Under the pieces are notes generated by a model. The model was not told the DNA's origin, searched no databases, and saw nothing but the letters and a program-made list of their open reading frames with translations. The position numbers were made by a program, and so were the translations under genes. Positions 47,691-57,772 of a stretch of DNA of 64,000 nt are shown here, one piece after another; positions within the stretch are counted from its first letter, which is position 1; every line of letters starts with the position of its first letter. Source of the stretch: an uncultured Dorea sp. (lineage in GTDB: Bacteria; Bacillota; Clostridia; Lachnospirales; Lachnospiraceae); contig CAMBRQ010000001.1 of the NCBI GenBank assembly GCA_945870325.1, positions 1 to 64,000 of the forward strand, in the 5' to 3' direction.

Positions 47691-48461
47691 CTACTTATTG
47701 CCTCCAAAATGCAGTCTGTTAAGAATCTCGTTACGATACTCAACAAACGCTGCCGAAGAACGGTCTCTTGGATATTCTTCATCAATCTTAATATCTGCCA
47801 CCACTCGTCCAGGATTCGCATCCATAACGATGACACGGGTTCCCATATAGATAGCCTCATCCACATCATGGGTAACCATGATCGCTAACTGCCCTCTCTC
47901 CTGCCATATCTTAAGGATCTCATCCTGCATATTCATACGGGTAAATGCATCCAGCGCTCCCAAAGGCTCGTCTAAGAGCAGGATATCCGGCTCGTTGATC
48001 AGAGAACGCACCAGTGCAACTCTCTGCGCCATACCACCAGATAACTGTCCCGGATAATCCTCACGGAAAGATTCCAATCCGATTACCTTCAGCATACGCT
48101 CGACTTTCTCTTCATTCCCCTTAAGTTTCCCCTGCATCTTCAGACTAAAGGCAATATTCTTTTCAACAGTCAGCCAAGGGAATAGGGTCGGCTTCTGGAA
48201 CACCATGCCACGCTCCGGTGACGGTTCCAGGATTTCTTTGCCGTCTACGGTTATCTTGCCGGTAGTTGGAGTAATCAGACCGGCAACAAGGCGAAGAATC
48301 GTAGATTTCCCACATCCGGATGGACCAACCAGACTGATGAATTCACCGCTTTTCAGTTCCATATCGATTGCATTCAGAGCATGGGTAACTTCGTCGTTCT
48401 CTACTTTTGCAAAACTTTTCGATACATTCTCTAATTTCAAAGTAACTTTCTTCTCTGCCAT
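47691..48461 (-). CDS. ABC transporter ATPase, NitT/TauT type
   Basis: A 256-residue ATPase: Walker A GPSGCGKSTILR, signature LSGGMAQRVALVRSL, Walker B ILLLDEPLGALD. The 'FQKPTLFPWLTVEKN' segment is typical of SsuB/TauB. Its ATG is immediately after the permease stop. Powers import with the permease and lipoprotein of the same operon. Confidence 0.92.
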   Translation of the reverse strand: MAEKKVTLKLENVSKSFAKVENDEVTHALNAIDMELKSGEFISLVGPSGCGKSTILRLVAGLITPTTGKITVDGKEILEPSPERGMVFQKPTLFPWLTVEKNIAFSLKMQGKLKGNEEKVERMLKVIGLESFREDYPGQLSGGMAQRVALVRSLINEPDILLLDEPLGALDAFTRMNMQDEILKIWQERGQLAIMVTHDVDEAIYMGTRVIVMDANPGRVVADIKIDEEYPRDRSSAAFVEYRNEILNRLHFGGNK

Positions 48462-49535
48462 TTACTTCACAACTCCATTCTGCCATCTTAATACGCGCCG
48501 TTTCACCAGATCCAGGGCTTTTGTTACAATCGTAAAGATGAAACAAATTACGAATAACGCCGCAAACATCTTATCATATGCCGCCCATGATTTTGCCCAG
48601 TTCATATACCAGCCTAATCCGGCTTTTACACCCATCATCTCCGCAATCATAATTGCCACACATGCAGAACTCATTGCCTGTGTACAGCCCTGCAGTATTG
48701 AAGGCATCGCGTGCGGAATCGCTACTCTGAATACCAACTGTCTGCTGCTTGCTCCCAGCGTTCTTGCGGCCTCGAAAAAGTCCTTGTCTACATTGGAGAT
48801 ACCTGTCATGGAAGCAACCGTAACCGCAAACCATGAACCTAAAGCAATGATGAACACCGCACCTTTAAACAGCGAAGTTGCAACAACCATTACAATCGGA
48901 ATCCAGGTAGATGTCGGAATTGGTCCCAAGAACTTGATAACCGGATTCACCCAATACCGTACCTTCTCAGAATATCCACAGGTGATTCCCGTCACCAGTC
49001 CAAGGGCTACTCCGATAAAATATCCTAAAAACAGCAGACGCAATGTATGTAATGTACATTCAATCAGATACGCACGATCCGTCCATGCAATATTTATAAT
49101 ATAATTCATACACGGAACGAAAGGCTGCGTCAATATACCAGTCTTCAGTGTCAGATAATCATAGCCTGCCAACAGTAAGAACAACGCCGAAAATAACGGC
49201 GCCCTATAACGCAGCATATCTAAAACCGTCTTATCCCCTCTTAACTTTTTCACCAAAGCAACGATAAAGTAAATAAGAAATGCCGCAATGAAAATCACAA
49301 GCATCCCAAGATAAGTATTCGGGTTCTTATTCGGACTATTATCCGGAACCCACAGATACTCTCCGATCGCCACAATACCGCAGACCACCGGCAATATCAT
49401 GATAACCCAGTCCAGAATAATCTGCCCGCGCGTCTTCTCCTTCTCTTCCAGTTCCTTCAACTGCTGTCTTGTCAGTTTGTCCAACTGGCTTTTGTCGATA
49501 CCGTTCTTTGAACCTTTCTTCTTATTTGATCCCAT
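48462..49535 (-). CDS. ABC transporter permease, NitT/TauT type
   Basis: A 357-residue inner-membrane permease. A Lys-rich N-terminus (GSNKKKGSKNG) and charged stretch precede about seven membrane helices. The EAA loop is EAARTLGASSRQLVFRVAIP, which contacts the ATPase. I prefer the ATG at 49535 behind AGGAG to a start 48 bp earlier. First gene of the operon. Confidence 0.9.
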   Translation of the reverse strand: MGSNKKKGSKNGIDKSQLDKLTRQQLKELEEKEKTRGQIILDWVIMILPVVCGIVAIGEYLWVPDNSPNKNPNTYLGMLVIFIAAFLIYFIVALVKKLRGDKTVLDMLRYRAPLFSALFLLLAGYDYLTLKTGILTQPFVPCMNYIINIAWTDRAYLIECTLHTLRLLFLGYFIGVALGLVTGITCGYSEKVRYWVNPVIKFLGPIPTSTWIPIVMVVATSLFKGAVFIIALGSWFAVTVASMTGISNVDKDFFEAARTLGASSRQLVFRVAIPHAMPSILQGCTQAMSSACVAIMIAEMMGVKAGLGWYMNWAKSWAAYDKMFAALFVICFIFTIVTKALDLVKRRVLRWQNGVVK

Positions 49536-49573
49536 AATCCCATCTCCTGCCCCGTTCATACTCATACAGTTAT

Positions 49574-49602
49574 AGTGTACCAAAGGATTCCCCAGAATCC
49601 AA
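49574..49602 (-). promoter_or_regulatory. Promoter of NitT/TauT operon with internal dyad
   Basis: Minus-strand TTGGAT (49597-49602) and TACACT (49574-49579), 17-bp spacing. A 16-bp dyad (GGATTC-4-GAATCC, 49585-49600) lies between the boxes and could be an operator. Confidence 0.5.
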
Positions 49603-49784
49603 ATTGAAAATCCTTATCAACACCCACACTTATTCATTTCATCTATGAATCATCTCCCCATTCTCTATACACTCCCTATCCCCTCATACCTACAACCCGC
49701 TATTTCTCTTATGGGTTATTGACGACTGGAGGCATCTTACCGCACTATTTCCTCACAGCAACCGTACATTCTGAAAAAAATTCA

Positions 49785-51347
49785 TCACAGATTCTCCCGA
49801 CAAAGCACCTCCATCCTATCATGCACCACCGCCACATCTCTTTCATCCGTCATAGTCACAATCACATCCCCAATCTGAAGTTTCGTCCTCCCCTTCGGAA
49901 TAATCTCATCAGATCCACGCTGAATTGCCACCAGCAGACAATTATTCGGCCATTCTATCTCACTGACCAATGCCTCATCAAGCCTTGATCCCTGCTGAAC
50001 CACGAAGTTCGTCAATACCTTCTGTCCATGATCCGCCGTCACTTTCTCACCCTGGCGTTCCAAGATCCGTTCCAGAAGACTCTCATAGATTGGCTTCGAT
50101 CTAAGAAGGGTTGCCACAATATATGCCACAATCGAAACAATCGATAGCGACAACATATGGCTTAATGACCCTGTCATTTCAAAGATCAGGATAATTCCCG
50201 TCAATGGCGCTCTTACAATTGCAGCAAAATACCCTGCCATTGCAAGCAATACAAAATTATTGATATACATCGCATCCAGTCCAAAATACTGGACGCCTAC
50301 CGTTGCAAATGTTCCTCCAATAAACCCGCCTAATACCAATAACGGGAAGAAGATTCCCCCCGGCGCCCCAGAGCCAAAACTAATCGCTGAAAAGATAAAT
50401 CTGCCGATCAGTATGAATATCACTGTCTTCAGCATCACATCTTCATTCGTCAGATATTCAATCAATGCATGTCCGCTTCCCAGAAGTTCCGGTACCGTGA
50501 ATCCAAGAATTCCGGCACACACGAATGGTATCATAAGTTTTGTAGTCGTATTCAGGAACTTCGCATGGTTATATAAAGACTGCACTTTTAGGGTGAACCA
50601 ATTATAGAATGCCCCTAAGATTCCCAGCACTATGCCTAAGATCAGAATCATCCAATAATACTCCTGTGGCAATCCCTGCACGATCTCAAACTGAAACACT
50701 GAATCCACTCCCATGACTGTAGATGCCATAAAATCTGCCGTCAGGGATGCCGTCATCACGGATAACAATACCGATACTGAAAAATTCTTATGCACTTCCT
50801 CCAGCGAAAACATAACTCCCGCCAGAGGCGCATGGAACGCCGCAGCAAGACCTGCGCTTGCCCCGCAAGTGAGCAGGAACTTTTCTTCCGTCTTTCCTCG
50901 ATCTAATCCTTTTGATACTCCCTTTCCCACCATGGCTCCCAACTGGATGGACGGACCTTCCCTTCCAAGCGCCAGGCCTCCAAGCAGACATAAGAATCCG
51001 CCGAAGAACTTCGCCGGCAGGACTCTCCACCATTTCTGATCTAATTTGCCAATCATCTCTCCCTCTAATTGAGGGATACCACTGCCTGATATCATCGGCT
51101 CGTACTTCAGAAGTTTCCCTACCAGACATGCCATAGCCAGAAGTATCACGAACCATACGGCAATCCGCACCGGGCTCTGCTTACAGAATTCCAGAATCAT
51201 ATTCAGCCACTGACCCGCATATTCCAGACTCATTCGGTAAAGCACAATCACAAGTCCTCCGATACCTCCAACCAGTATCCCTTCCCCAATCAATATTACC
51301 TGAAAACGTTCCGCACGTTTAATGGTGCTGGATGTATCCTTTTTCAA
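49785..51347 (-). CDS. ClC-family chloride/proton antiporter with C-terminal TrkA-C domain
   Basis: A 520-residue ClC protein. The selectivity motifs are present: GSGIPQLEGE, GREGPSIQLGA (gating Glu) and GAPGGIFFPLLV. After ~430 residues of membrane helices a soluble TrkA-C (RCK-C) domain follows (NCLLVAIQRGSDEIIPKG), common in Gram-positive ClC proteins and probably regulatory. Exchanges Cl- for H+; bacteria use it in acid or osmotic stress. Not in an operon with its neighbours. Confidence 0.93.
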   Translation of the reverse strand: MKKDTSSTIKRAERFQVILIGEGILVGGIGGLVIVLYRMSLEYAGQWLNMILEFCKQSPVRIAVWFVILLAMACLVGKLLKYEPMISGSGIPQLEGEMIGKLDQKWWRVLPAKFFGGFLCLLGGLALGREGPSIQLGAMVGKGVSKGLDRGKTEEKFLLTCGASAGLAAAFHAPLAGVMFSLEEVHKNFSVSVLLSVMTASLTADFMASTVMGVDSVFQFEIVQGLPQEYYWMILILGIVLGILGAFYNWFTLKVQSLYNHAKFLNTTTKLMIPFVCAGILGFTVPELLGSGHALIEYLTNEDVMLKTVIFILIGRFIFSAISFGSGAPGGIFFPLLVLGGFIGGTFATVGVQYFGLDAMYINNFVLLAMAGYFAAIVRAPLTGIILIFEMTGSLSHMLSLSIVSIVAYIVATLLRSKPIYESLLERILERQGEKVTADHGQKVLTNFVVQQGSRLDEALVSEIEWPNNCLLVAIQRGSDEIIPKGRTKLQIGDVIVTMTDERDVAVVHDRMEVLCRENL

Positions 51348-51474
51348 TTTTCTTCCTCCTACATTATTCTCTCATCATTTGTTTACATCCTATTATACAA
51401 AACTACGTCTCAAGATTCAGCATTTTTTTACAAATATCTTATTCCAGAATCATTTTTCATCCTAAAACCATCTG

Positions 51475-52386
51475 TTATTCTTCTGATTCAGTTTCAACCA
51501 CAGTCATATTCTCTACCACATCTTTACTCACCTGATATACCATCTTAGAGTCTTTCACCAAAAGATATCGATATGTGCCAGACTCATCCATTTTACCTAT
51601 GTATACAGTAAACGTCTCATTTTCTTCCGTACCGGAATCTTTATAGGTTGCAACAACCGTCATTCTACTCGCTTCATCCAACCCATATCCGGCAAGATTT
51701 TCATCAGACACATGATAATTCACACAATCTGTCAGAGACAAGACTCCGAATCCACCCGCCAATTCTGCAAGTTCATCCTCCTCTTTGTAAGTCATCGTCT
51801 CGCCATTGTCCGTAATCTCCACTTTTTTCAGATTACCACTGCCAATCGACGGAACAGAATCATTCTTAACCACTCCGGACAGTTCGAATTGCAATTGGGA
51901 TACAATGCTGCTCGTTATGGTATATACCTTGCCAGTATCACCTACTGTTGCATAATAATCTTCTCCCGTGGCATCACCGATATACAGTACAGATTCCGTA
52001 CCATCATCCGATGTATATTGAATCGTGTAGGAAGGTTCTGTCAGTCCGTAGTCTTCTAACGCATCCGGGTTCTCAAGTTCTCTTGCTACTGTCAGCCCTT
52101 CAATCGCATTTGCAATTCCTTCTACTGTACTCTGGGAGACCGGGATCTCTTTATCTTCATCATAATACCATGTGTCATTCTCCTGAACGAACCCCATATT
52201 ATCTGTACCATTCGTATAGGAGAATGCAGACAGACCGTCCGTCTCTGTAATATGAATCTTATCTACTTCCGCCTGCTTGGCTTCTTTCTCTTGACTTTTC
52301 TGATTCCATACACGCAATCCTCCGTAAAGTGCCGCAAGCACCACCAGGATACCAACCAGTATCAGCATCACTTTTTTCTGCTTCAT
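51475..52386 (-). CDS. DUF4340 protein of a Gld-like ABC system
   Basis: A 303-residue protein with an N-terminal transmembrane helix (VMLILVGILVVLAALYGG) and an extracellular beta-rich DUF4340 domain (LYIGDATGEDYYATVGDTGK; FTVYIGKMDESGTYRYLLV). Genes of this sort follow GldG-like proteins in many bacteria. 14 bp after the GldG-like gene; last gene of a four-gene operon. Specific role unknown. Confidence 0.85.
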   Translation of the reverse strand: MKQKKVMLILVGILVVLAALYGGLRVWNQKSQEKEAKQAEVDKIHITETDGLSAFSYTNGTDNMGFVQENDTWYYDEDKEIPVSQSTVEGIANAIEGLTVARELENPDALEDYGLTEPSYTIQYTSDDGTESVLYIGDATGEDYYATVGDTGKVYTITSSIVSQLQFELSGVVKNDSVPSIGSGNLKKVEITDNGETMTYKEEDELAELAGGFGVLSLTDCVNYHVSDENLAGYGLDEASRMTVVATYKDSGTEENETFTVYIGKMDESGTYRYLLVKDSKMVYQVSKDVVENMTVVETESEE

Positions 52387-52400
52387 GACTCATCTTCTCC

Positions 52401-53849
52401 TTATGCCTTTCTTCTCTTCCACCAGCATGCGAATCCATATACTAATATGATGAATGGAATTCCGAATATTACCAGCAAACTTATAACTCCCGCATGCTGC
52501 ATGGTATTATAAGTAACCTCCAAGCTCTTCGGCTCAATCGCTACATTTTCCACATCATCAAAATTAGCAGAGATTGCATTCATGAACAGATCCAGATTCT
52601 CCAATGTCGGGAATGCATCTGTCACCTGGGAATCAATCAAACTGTCAGCAGAAATTACTGTAAGCCTGCTCTCATCACTTGTATCTGATTCCTCACTTGT
52701 ATCTGATTCCTCACTTGTATCTGTTTCCTCACTCGCAATCTCTTCGGTAGCAACCGCCCCCAACATATAGGTTCCCTGCTTTTGATCTTCCTGAGTCACC
52801 GCATAAGCATCTGAAGAAGTACTCATAAATGATGACACATTAATCGTATCTCTTGCCGGATCTGTCAGGGTGAACCCATGCGCATTGATCAGCAGCACCA
52901 TATCAGATGTCAATCCTTCGGTCATTTCCTGCGAACCACTAATCTGCGGGAAGATGTAATAATAGTTGCCTTGATAATTCCTTTGCATATCTGCGATATA
53001 TCCGTTCTCCGGCTCAATACCATACTCTGTAAGGAAAGCATCCAGATTCGGAGTGGCATCCTCACTCTCTCCCAGTATCACAAACACTTTGCCTCCATCA
53101 GACATATAATCTGTAAGAAGCGTTTTCTCATCTTCCGTAATATCTTTCGAAGGCGCAAACATGAAAAGAAGATCACAGTCCTTTGGGATCTTCTCCGCCA
53201 TAAGCAGGTTCAGTTCTTCCTCCGTCATATTATTCTTATCCAAAAGGTCGGATACTGAAGTGGAGAAGGTACTCTCGCCATGCCCGGAAGTGTAATAGAT
53301 CTTCTTTGTCGCATCACTGGTCACATAATTGACCGCACTGGTAAACTGTCCCTCACCATCGAATTCACTCTCTGTCGCACTTCCCGTTGTATAGTATGAA
53401 TATTCATCTACAACGATGATGTCACGAAAGGCAACCGTCGTACTCTTTCCCGTATCCTCACAGGAGATCAGTATCGTATCCGACTCTACATTATTTTCCG
53501 TCAGTTCCGAAGGATGCAGAACAGGATCGATCCATTCAACCTTTATCTTACCGGACAGAGCCGTATATTTCTCAAGAAATGTCTTAATCCGTTCGTCTGC
53601 AGAACTCTTTTTAGCAAATACCTGGAAAGTAATATCTTTATCCAGATCTTTTAATATCTTCTTACTCGTATCAGATATCTCATATATTTTATTGTCACTG
53701 ATATCTATATTGCGGATATTCTCCGGCAACTGACCTACGATCAGGTTCAGTACCACTACAATGCAGACTACCAGAGCAATCATACCCACACTATAACTTC
53801 CGTTCCTGGAAGTTTTACTTTTAAATATATGTTTGATCTTTTCTAACAT
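52401..53849 (-). CDS. GldG-like ABC auxiliary protein
   Basis: A 482-residue protein: an N-terminal TM helix (MIALVVCIVVVLNLIVGQL), an extracellular 'ABC_transp_aux' domain (TSKKILKDLDKDITFQVFAKK; YYTSGHGESTFSTSV) and a C-terminal TM helix followed by KRRKA. A short repeat (TSEESD) lies near residues ~375-395. It lies between an ABC-2 permease and DUF4340, as in the GldFG-type modules. The exported substrate is unknown. Confidence 0.87.
   Translation of the reverse strand: MLEKIKHIFKSKTSRNGSYSVGMIALVVCIVVVLNLIVGQLPENIRNIDISDNKIYEISDTSKKILKDLDKDITFQVFAKKSSADERIKTFLEKYTALSGKIKVEWIDPVLHPSELTENNVESDTILISCEDTGKSTTVAFRDIIVVDEYSYYTTGSATESEFDGEGQFTSAVNYVTSDATKKIYYTSGHGESTFSTSVSDLLDKNNMTEEELNLLMAEKIPKDCDLLFMFAPSKDITEDEKTLLTDYMSDGGKVFVILGESEDATPNLDAFLTEYGIEPENGYIADMQRNYQGNYYYIFPQISGSQEMTEGLTSDMVLLINAHGFTLTDPARDTINVSSFMSTSSDAYAVTQEDQKQGTYMLGAVATEEIASEETDTSEESDTSEESDTSDESRLTVISADSLIDSQVTDAFPTLENLDLFMNAISANFDDVENVAIEPKSLEVTYNTMQHAGVISLLVIFGIPFIILVYGFACWWKRRKA
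52675..52728. repeat. Three 18-bp tandem repeats inside the GldG-like gene
   Basis: Three units of TCACTTGTATCTGATTCC (52675, 52693, 52711; the third has one change). They encode a six-residue acidic repeat and keep frame. Confidence 0.85.
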
Positions 53850-53858
53850 AAGCCCCTC

Positions 53859-54725
53859 CTAACTCCAGCGTCTTTTCTGTATCATCTGCATAGTCAAAAA
53901 GATACACACTGCAACAATCGAAAGATATAATACGATTCCGCTGATATCCAGAAGATGATTTGAAGAGATGCCTGTCAATATATCCACAAGATCCTGTTTC
54001 CCCAGAATGGATGCAAGAAGATTCTCGAAGAGACTGGTTTTCCATACATAGACAATGGCACAGCCTGCCACTACCAGAACCTCCAGCCCTGCGCATACAA
54101 TCCAGTTCTTAGTCATCTGCCATACCGCCAGCACAACACATGACAGAATCAACACAACACCGACTGCATTTGCCATCGCAGATACGGGCAGGAAATCCAG
54201 AATCCCGCTCCACAGATACATCACCACAAGAATGCCAAAAGTTCCAATCGCAGCAATAATAGTACTCTCTGTCAGAGATGAGATGAACATACCAATCGCA
54301 ATGTACACGCATCCCAATAGAAAGAACACCAGGATCGACAGGTAATCAATCAGGATATAGGCAGTTCCCTGAGACTTAATGATCAACGGAAATATAAGGC
54401 AGATGACACAAGGTACCGCCAGGATCGTTACCATAGCCAGGTATTTGCCCATCACGACCTGAAACAGATTCACCGGTGCTGTCAAAAGCAGCTGATCTGT
54501 CTTATTCTTCCGATCCTCTGCAAAACTGCGCATCGTAAGGATAGGAATCGCAATGAGATAAAGGAAGATGACTCCGGATAATACATAAGCAAAATACGGA
54601 TAACCATAATTCAGGTTATATGCCATAAAATAGATTCCCGTAAATGCAATCAAAAACGCAATAAATATGTATCCAATCATAGAATGAAAATATGATCTCA
54701 ATTCTCTCTTATAGATTGCTTTCAT
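53859..54725 (-). CDS. ABC-2 type permease, GldF-like
   Basis: A 288-residue membrane protein of about six helices (MIGYIFIAFLIAFTGIYFM at the start). It begins at 54725 (MKAIYKRELRSYF) behind AAGGAGGG; longer frames overlap the ATPase gene further. It overlaps the ATPase stop by 17 bp and is followed 9 bp on by the GldG-like gene. Confidence 0.9.
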   Translation of the reverse strand: MKAIYKRELRSYFHSMIGYIFIAFLIAFTGIYFMAYNLNYGYPYFAYVLSGVIFLYLIAIPILTMRSFAEDRKNKTDQLLLTAPVNLFQVVMGKYLAMVTILAVPCVICLIFPLIIKSQGTAYILIDYLSILVFFLLGCVYIAIGMFISSLTESTIIAAIGTFGILVVMYLWSGILDFLPVSAMANAVGVVLILSCVVLAVWQMTKNWIVCAGLEVLVVAGCAIVYVWKTSLFENLLASILGKQDLVDILTGISSNHLLDISGIVLYLSIVAVCIFLTMQMIQKRRWS

Positions 54726-55695
54726 CGCCGTTTCCCTCCTTCTCTGCTTTCCTAAAATTACCCGCATCACCCTGAGTCAATTCCAGGAATACCTCTTCCA
54801 AAGTAGACTTATTCAGTTTCAAAGTCAAAAGCGACATCTTCCTCTCTGCAAATGCAAAGAACAGCCTCTCCCGGATATCTTCTTGTCCTTTTACCTCTAT
54901 CTGAACAGCGACCGTTCCATCTGCATTCTCCTTGTACTCTGTTTTCTGGACTGCTTCTATCTGATTCAGGACCTCTTTCACTGCATCTTTCTGTCCCTTT
55001 GCTTCGATCTCAATATGACCCGTACCGCTCATCACATTCTCAAGATTCTCCGGCGTATCACTGGCAACCAGTCTGCCATTGGAAATAATCATGACATAGT
55101 CGCATACTTCTCTTACTTCTGCCAGGATATGGGAACTTAGGATTACCGTATGATTCTCCGCAAGACTTCGAATCAACTCCCGAATCTCAATAATCTGCTT
55201 CGGGTCCAGCCCTACCGTAGGCTCATCCAGAATAATGATCTCCGGGAATCCTAGCATCGCCTGGGCAAGCCCTACTCTCTGCTTATATCCCTTAGACAGA
55301 TTATGAATCAGCCGTCCTTTCACATCCTGAAGTCTCGCAAGACGAACGACTGCATTCACCTGATTCTCAATCTCCTTCTTCGGAATCTTCTTCAATTCTG
55401 CGGCAAAGTTCAGATACTCCTCCACCGTCATCTCCATATAGAGCGGCGGCAATTCCGGCAGATATCCGATACACTTCTTCGCCTCTTCCGGTTCTTTTAA
55501 GATATCGTGCCCATTGATCAGCACCTGTCCTTCCGTTGCGCCAAGATATCCGGTCATAATGTTCATCGTAGTAGATTTGCCCGCACCATTTGGTCCAAGA
55601 AATCCATAGATCTGGCCTTTTTCCACTGTAAAACTTAAGTGATCCACAGCCATATGACTGCCATACTTCTTCGTAAGATTCTTAACTTCTATCAA
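54709..55695 (-). CDS. ABC transporter ATPase, GldA-like
   Basis: A 328-residue ATPase: Walker A GPNGAGKSTTMNIMTGY, signature LSKGYKQRVGLAQAM, Walker B IIILDEPTVGLDPKQ. The C-terminal ~100 residues are an extra domain seen in ABC-2 exporters. First gene of the four-gene Gld-like operon. Confidence 0.92.
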   Translation of the reverse strand: MIEVKNLTKKYGSHMAVDHLSFTVEKGQIYGFLGPNGAGKSTTMNIMTGYLGATEGQVLINGHDILKEPEEAKKCIGYLPELPPLYMEMTVEEYLNFAAELKKIPKKEIENQVNAVVRLARLQDVKGRLIHNLSKGYKQRVGLAQAMLGFPEIIILDEPTVGLDPKQIIEIRELIRSLAENHTVILSSHILAEVREVCDYVMIISNGRLVASDTPENLENVMSGTGHIEIEAKGQKDAVKEVLNQIEAVQKTEYKENADGTVAVQIEVKGQEDIRERLFFAFAERKMSLLTLKLNKSTLEEVFLELTQGDAGNFRKAEKEGNGDESNL

Positions 55696-55873
55696 TGTCC
55701 TTCCTCCTATTACACAAAATCTGTTACCAATATAAGACAGTATTTTGAAAAGTATGTGATGAATCTATGTCCATTCTGTGATAAATTATCCTGCTAATTT
55801 TCCAGTAAAGGTTGCGCTTCTTTTTCTGAATGCCTATAATAATTAGTAGCAAATGATATTGGAGAAGCATAGC

Positions 55874-56425
55874 ATGGACAACACAGATAAGACCCGCAAT
55901 AAGTTCGTCTCCTCTATGATGCAGCTCATGGAGAAGAAGCCATTAGATAAGATAACCGTGAAAGAGATCGTTGAAAACAGCGGCATGACGCGCCAGACAT
56001 TCTATCGAAATTTTAAAGACAAGTATGATCTTGTGAATTGGCATTTTGAGAAACTTGCCGACCAGTCCTTCCGGCAGATGGGCGTAAGCCTTACTTTAAA
56101 AGAGGGGCTGATTAAAAAATTCCAGTTCATCCAGAATGAACGCTGTTTTTTTACTTCTGCTTTCCAGTCGCAGGATTATAATTCTCTTATACAGTATGAT
56201 TACGAATGCATCCTGGAATTCTATACGAATATTATTAGGAAGAAGACGGGAAAACCGCTGGATAAGGATATCCGTTTTCTCTTAGAAATGTATTGCCGCG
56301 GATCTATCTACATGACCGTCGAATGGGCAAGAAAAGATATGGATCTTAAGCCTGAAGAGATGGCGAATCTTTTGATTCTCGCTTTGCCGGGATCTTTGAA
56401 AGAACTTCTTACTGATCTCAATTAA
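55874..56425 (+). CDS. TetR-family regulator, probably controlling the adjacent alcohol dehydrogenase
   Basis: A 183-residue protein: N-terminal TetR HTH (DKITVKEIVENSGMTRQTFYRNFKDKYDLVNWHFE) and a C-terminal helical domain like TetR_C_8 of dihydroxyacetone-kinase-operon regulators. The start at 55874 follows GGAGAAG. The gene ends in a strong terminator, and 32-bp palindrome sits over the next promoter, so it likely represses the dehydrogenase. The ligand is unknown. Confidence 0.85.
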   Translation: MDNTDKTRNKFVSSMMQLMEKKPLDKITVKEIVENSGMTRQTFYRNFKDKYDLVNWHFEKLADQSFRQMGVSLTLKEGLIKKFQFIQNERCFFTSAFQSQDYNSLIQYDYECILEFYTNIIRKKTGKPLDKDIRFLLEMYCRGSIYMTVEWARKDMDLKPEEMANLLILALPGSLKELLTDLN

Positions 56426-56505
56426 CACGAGGCATTATCTACAGGATCTGCCATCAGCAGTTCTCCCCGGATGCTTTGGAAGCCCATAAAATGTTACACT
56501 TTTTA

Positions 56506-56539
56506 CCGCTTGTCACTTTTGTGACACGCGGCTTTTTTT
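56506..56539 (+). terminator. Intrinsic terminator after tetR
   Basis: Stem CCGC-t-TGTCAC with GTGACA-c-GCGG around TTTT (56506-56531), then C and T7 (56533-56539). Confidence 0.85.
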
Positions 56540-56557
56540 GTAACTTTTTTTCATTTT

Positions 56558-56589
56558 CTACAGTCTGTTATAATTATAACAGACTGTAG
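56558..56589 (+). promoter_or_regulatory. 32-bp perfect palindrome over the alcohol dehydrogenase promoter
   Basis: Every base from 56558 to 56589 pairs with its mirror (CTACAGTCTGTTATAA and its complement). The centre contains TATAAT (56569-56574), a plausible -10. TetR-type dimers bind such palindromes, and the tetR gene is just upstream. Confidence 0.8.
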
Positions 56590-56615
56590 AAATTCATGAA
56601 AAGGAGAAAACCATT

Positions 56616-57764
56616 ATGTCAAACAGATTCGTTTTAAACGAAACATCTTATCACGGCGCAGGTGCAATTAATGACATTGCAACTGAAGCGAAAATCAGAG
56701 GCTATCAGAAGGCTTTCGTATGTTCTGATCCGGACCTTGTAAAATTCGGAGTAACCCAGAAGGTATTGGACGTGCTTGACCAGAACGATCTTGAATACGA
56801 ACTGTACTCTAACATCAAGCCGAACCCAACCATCGAGAATGTACAGACAGGTGTAGAAGCATTCAAGAAATCTAATGCTGATTACATCATTGCCATCGGT
56901 GGCGGTTCTTCTATGGATACTGCAAAAGCAGTCGGAATCATCATTGCTAATCCGGAGCATGAAGATGTAAGAAGCCTGGAAGGTGCTGTTGATACGCCGA
57001 ATAAATCTATCCCGATTATCGCAGTTCCGACCACTGCTGGTACTGCTGCCGAAGTTACGATCAACTACGTAATTACAGACGTTGAAAAGAGCAGAAAATT
57101 CGTATGTGTTGACCCACATGACATCCCGGTTATCGCAATCATTGATCCGGATATGATGTCCAGTATGCCAAAGGGGTTAACCGCTGCTACAGGTATGGAT
57201 GCCCTGACACATGCAATCGAAGGATATATCACAGCAGGCGCATGGGAATTGTCCGATATGTTCCATCTTAAGGCAATCGAGATCATTGCCCGTTCTTTAA
57301 GAGGCGCTGTGAATAACACTCCGGAAGGCCGTGCTGACATGGCACTTGGACAGTACGTTGCAGGTATGGGATTCTCTAACGTAGGTCTTGGAATCGTTCA
57401 CTCCATGGCTCATACCTTAGGCGCAAAATACGATACCCCACACGGAATCGCTAATGCAATCCTGCTGCCAAGCATTATGGAGTACAACGCTGACGCTACT
57501 GGCACAAAATATAAAGATATCGCAATCGCTATGGGTGTTGAAGGTGTAGAGAATATGTCTCAGGAAGAATACCGTAAAGCAGCTGTAGATGCAGTTCGAA
57601 AATTAGCAGAAGACGTAGGTATTCCGAAAGACTTAAAAGAGATCGTAAAAGAAGAGGATATTCCATTCCTGGCAGAATCTGCTTACGCAGATGCATGCCG
57701 CCCGGGAAATCCGAAGGAGACTTCTGTGGAGGATATCACGGCTTTGTTCAAGGCTTTGATTTAA
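56616..57764 (+). CDS. Iron-containing alcohol dehydrogenase (lactaldehyde/1,3-propanediol type)
   Basis: A 382-residue group III dehydrogenase. NAD site GGGSSMDTAKAVG; metal ligands in GMDALTHAIEGY and in GIVHSMAHTLGAKYDTPHG. Such enzymes reduce lactaldehyde, 3-hydroxypropanal or similar aldehydes (FucO, DhaT). ATG behind AAGGAG. Monocistronic, with a TetR regulator and palindromic operator upstream. The substrate is not decided by sequence. Confidence 0.92.
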   Translation: MSNRFVLNETSYHGAGAINDIATEAKIRGYQKAFVCSDPDLVKFGVTQKVLDVLDQNDLEYELYSNIKPNPTIENVQTGVEAFKKSNADYIIAIGGGSSMDTAKAVGIIIANPEHEDVRSLEGAVDTPNKSIPIIAVPTTAGTAAEVTINYVITDVEKSRKFVCVDPHDIPVIAIIDPDMMSSMPKGLTAATGMDALTHAIEGYITAGAWELSDMFHLKAIEIIARSLRGAVNNTPEGRADMALGQYVAGMGFSNVGLGIVHSMAHTLGAKYDTPHGIANAILLPSIMEYNADATGTKYKDIAIAMGVEGVENMSQEEYRKAAVDAVRKLAEDVGIPKDLKEIVKEEDIPFLAESAYADACRPGNPKETSVEDITALFKALI

Positions 57765-57772
57765 GAGGGGAT

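Noticed and set aside
52675..52728. Possible CRISPR or VNTR from the 18-bp repeat
   Set aside because: It has no spacers and encodes an acidic in-frame repeat in the GldG-like gene.
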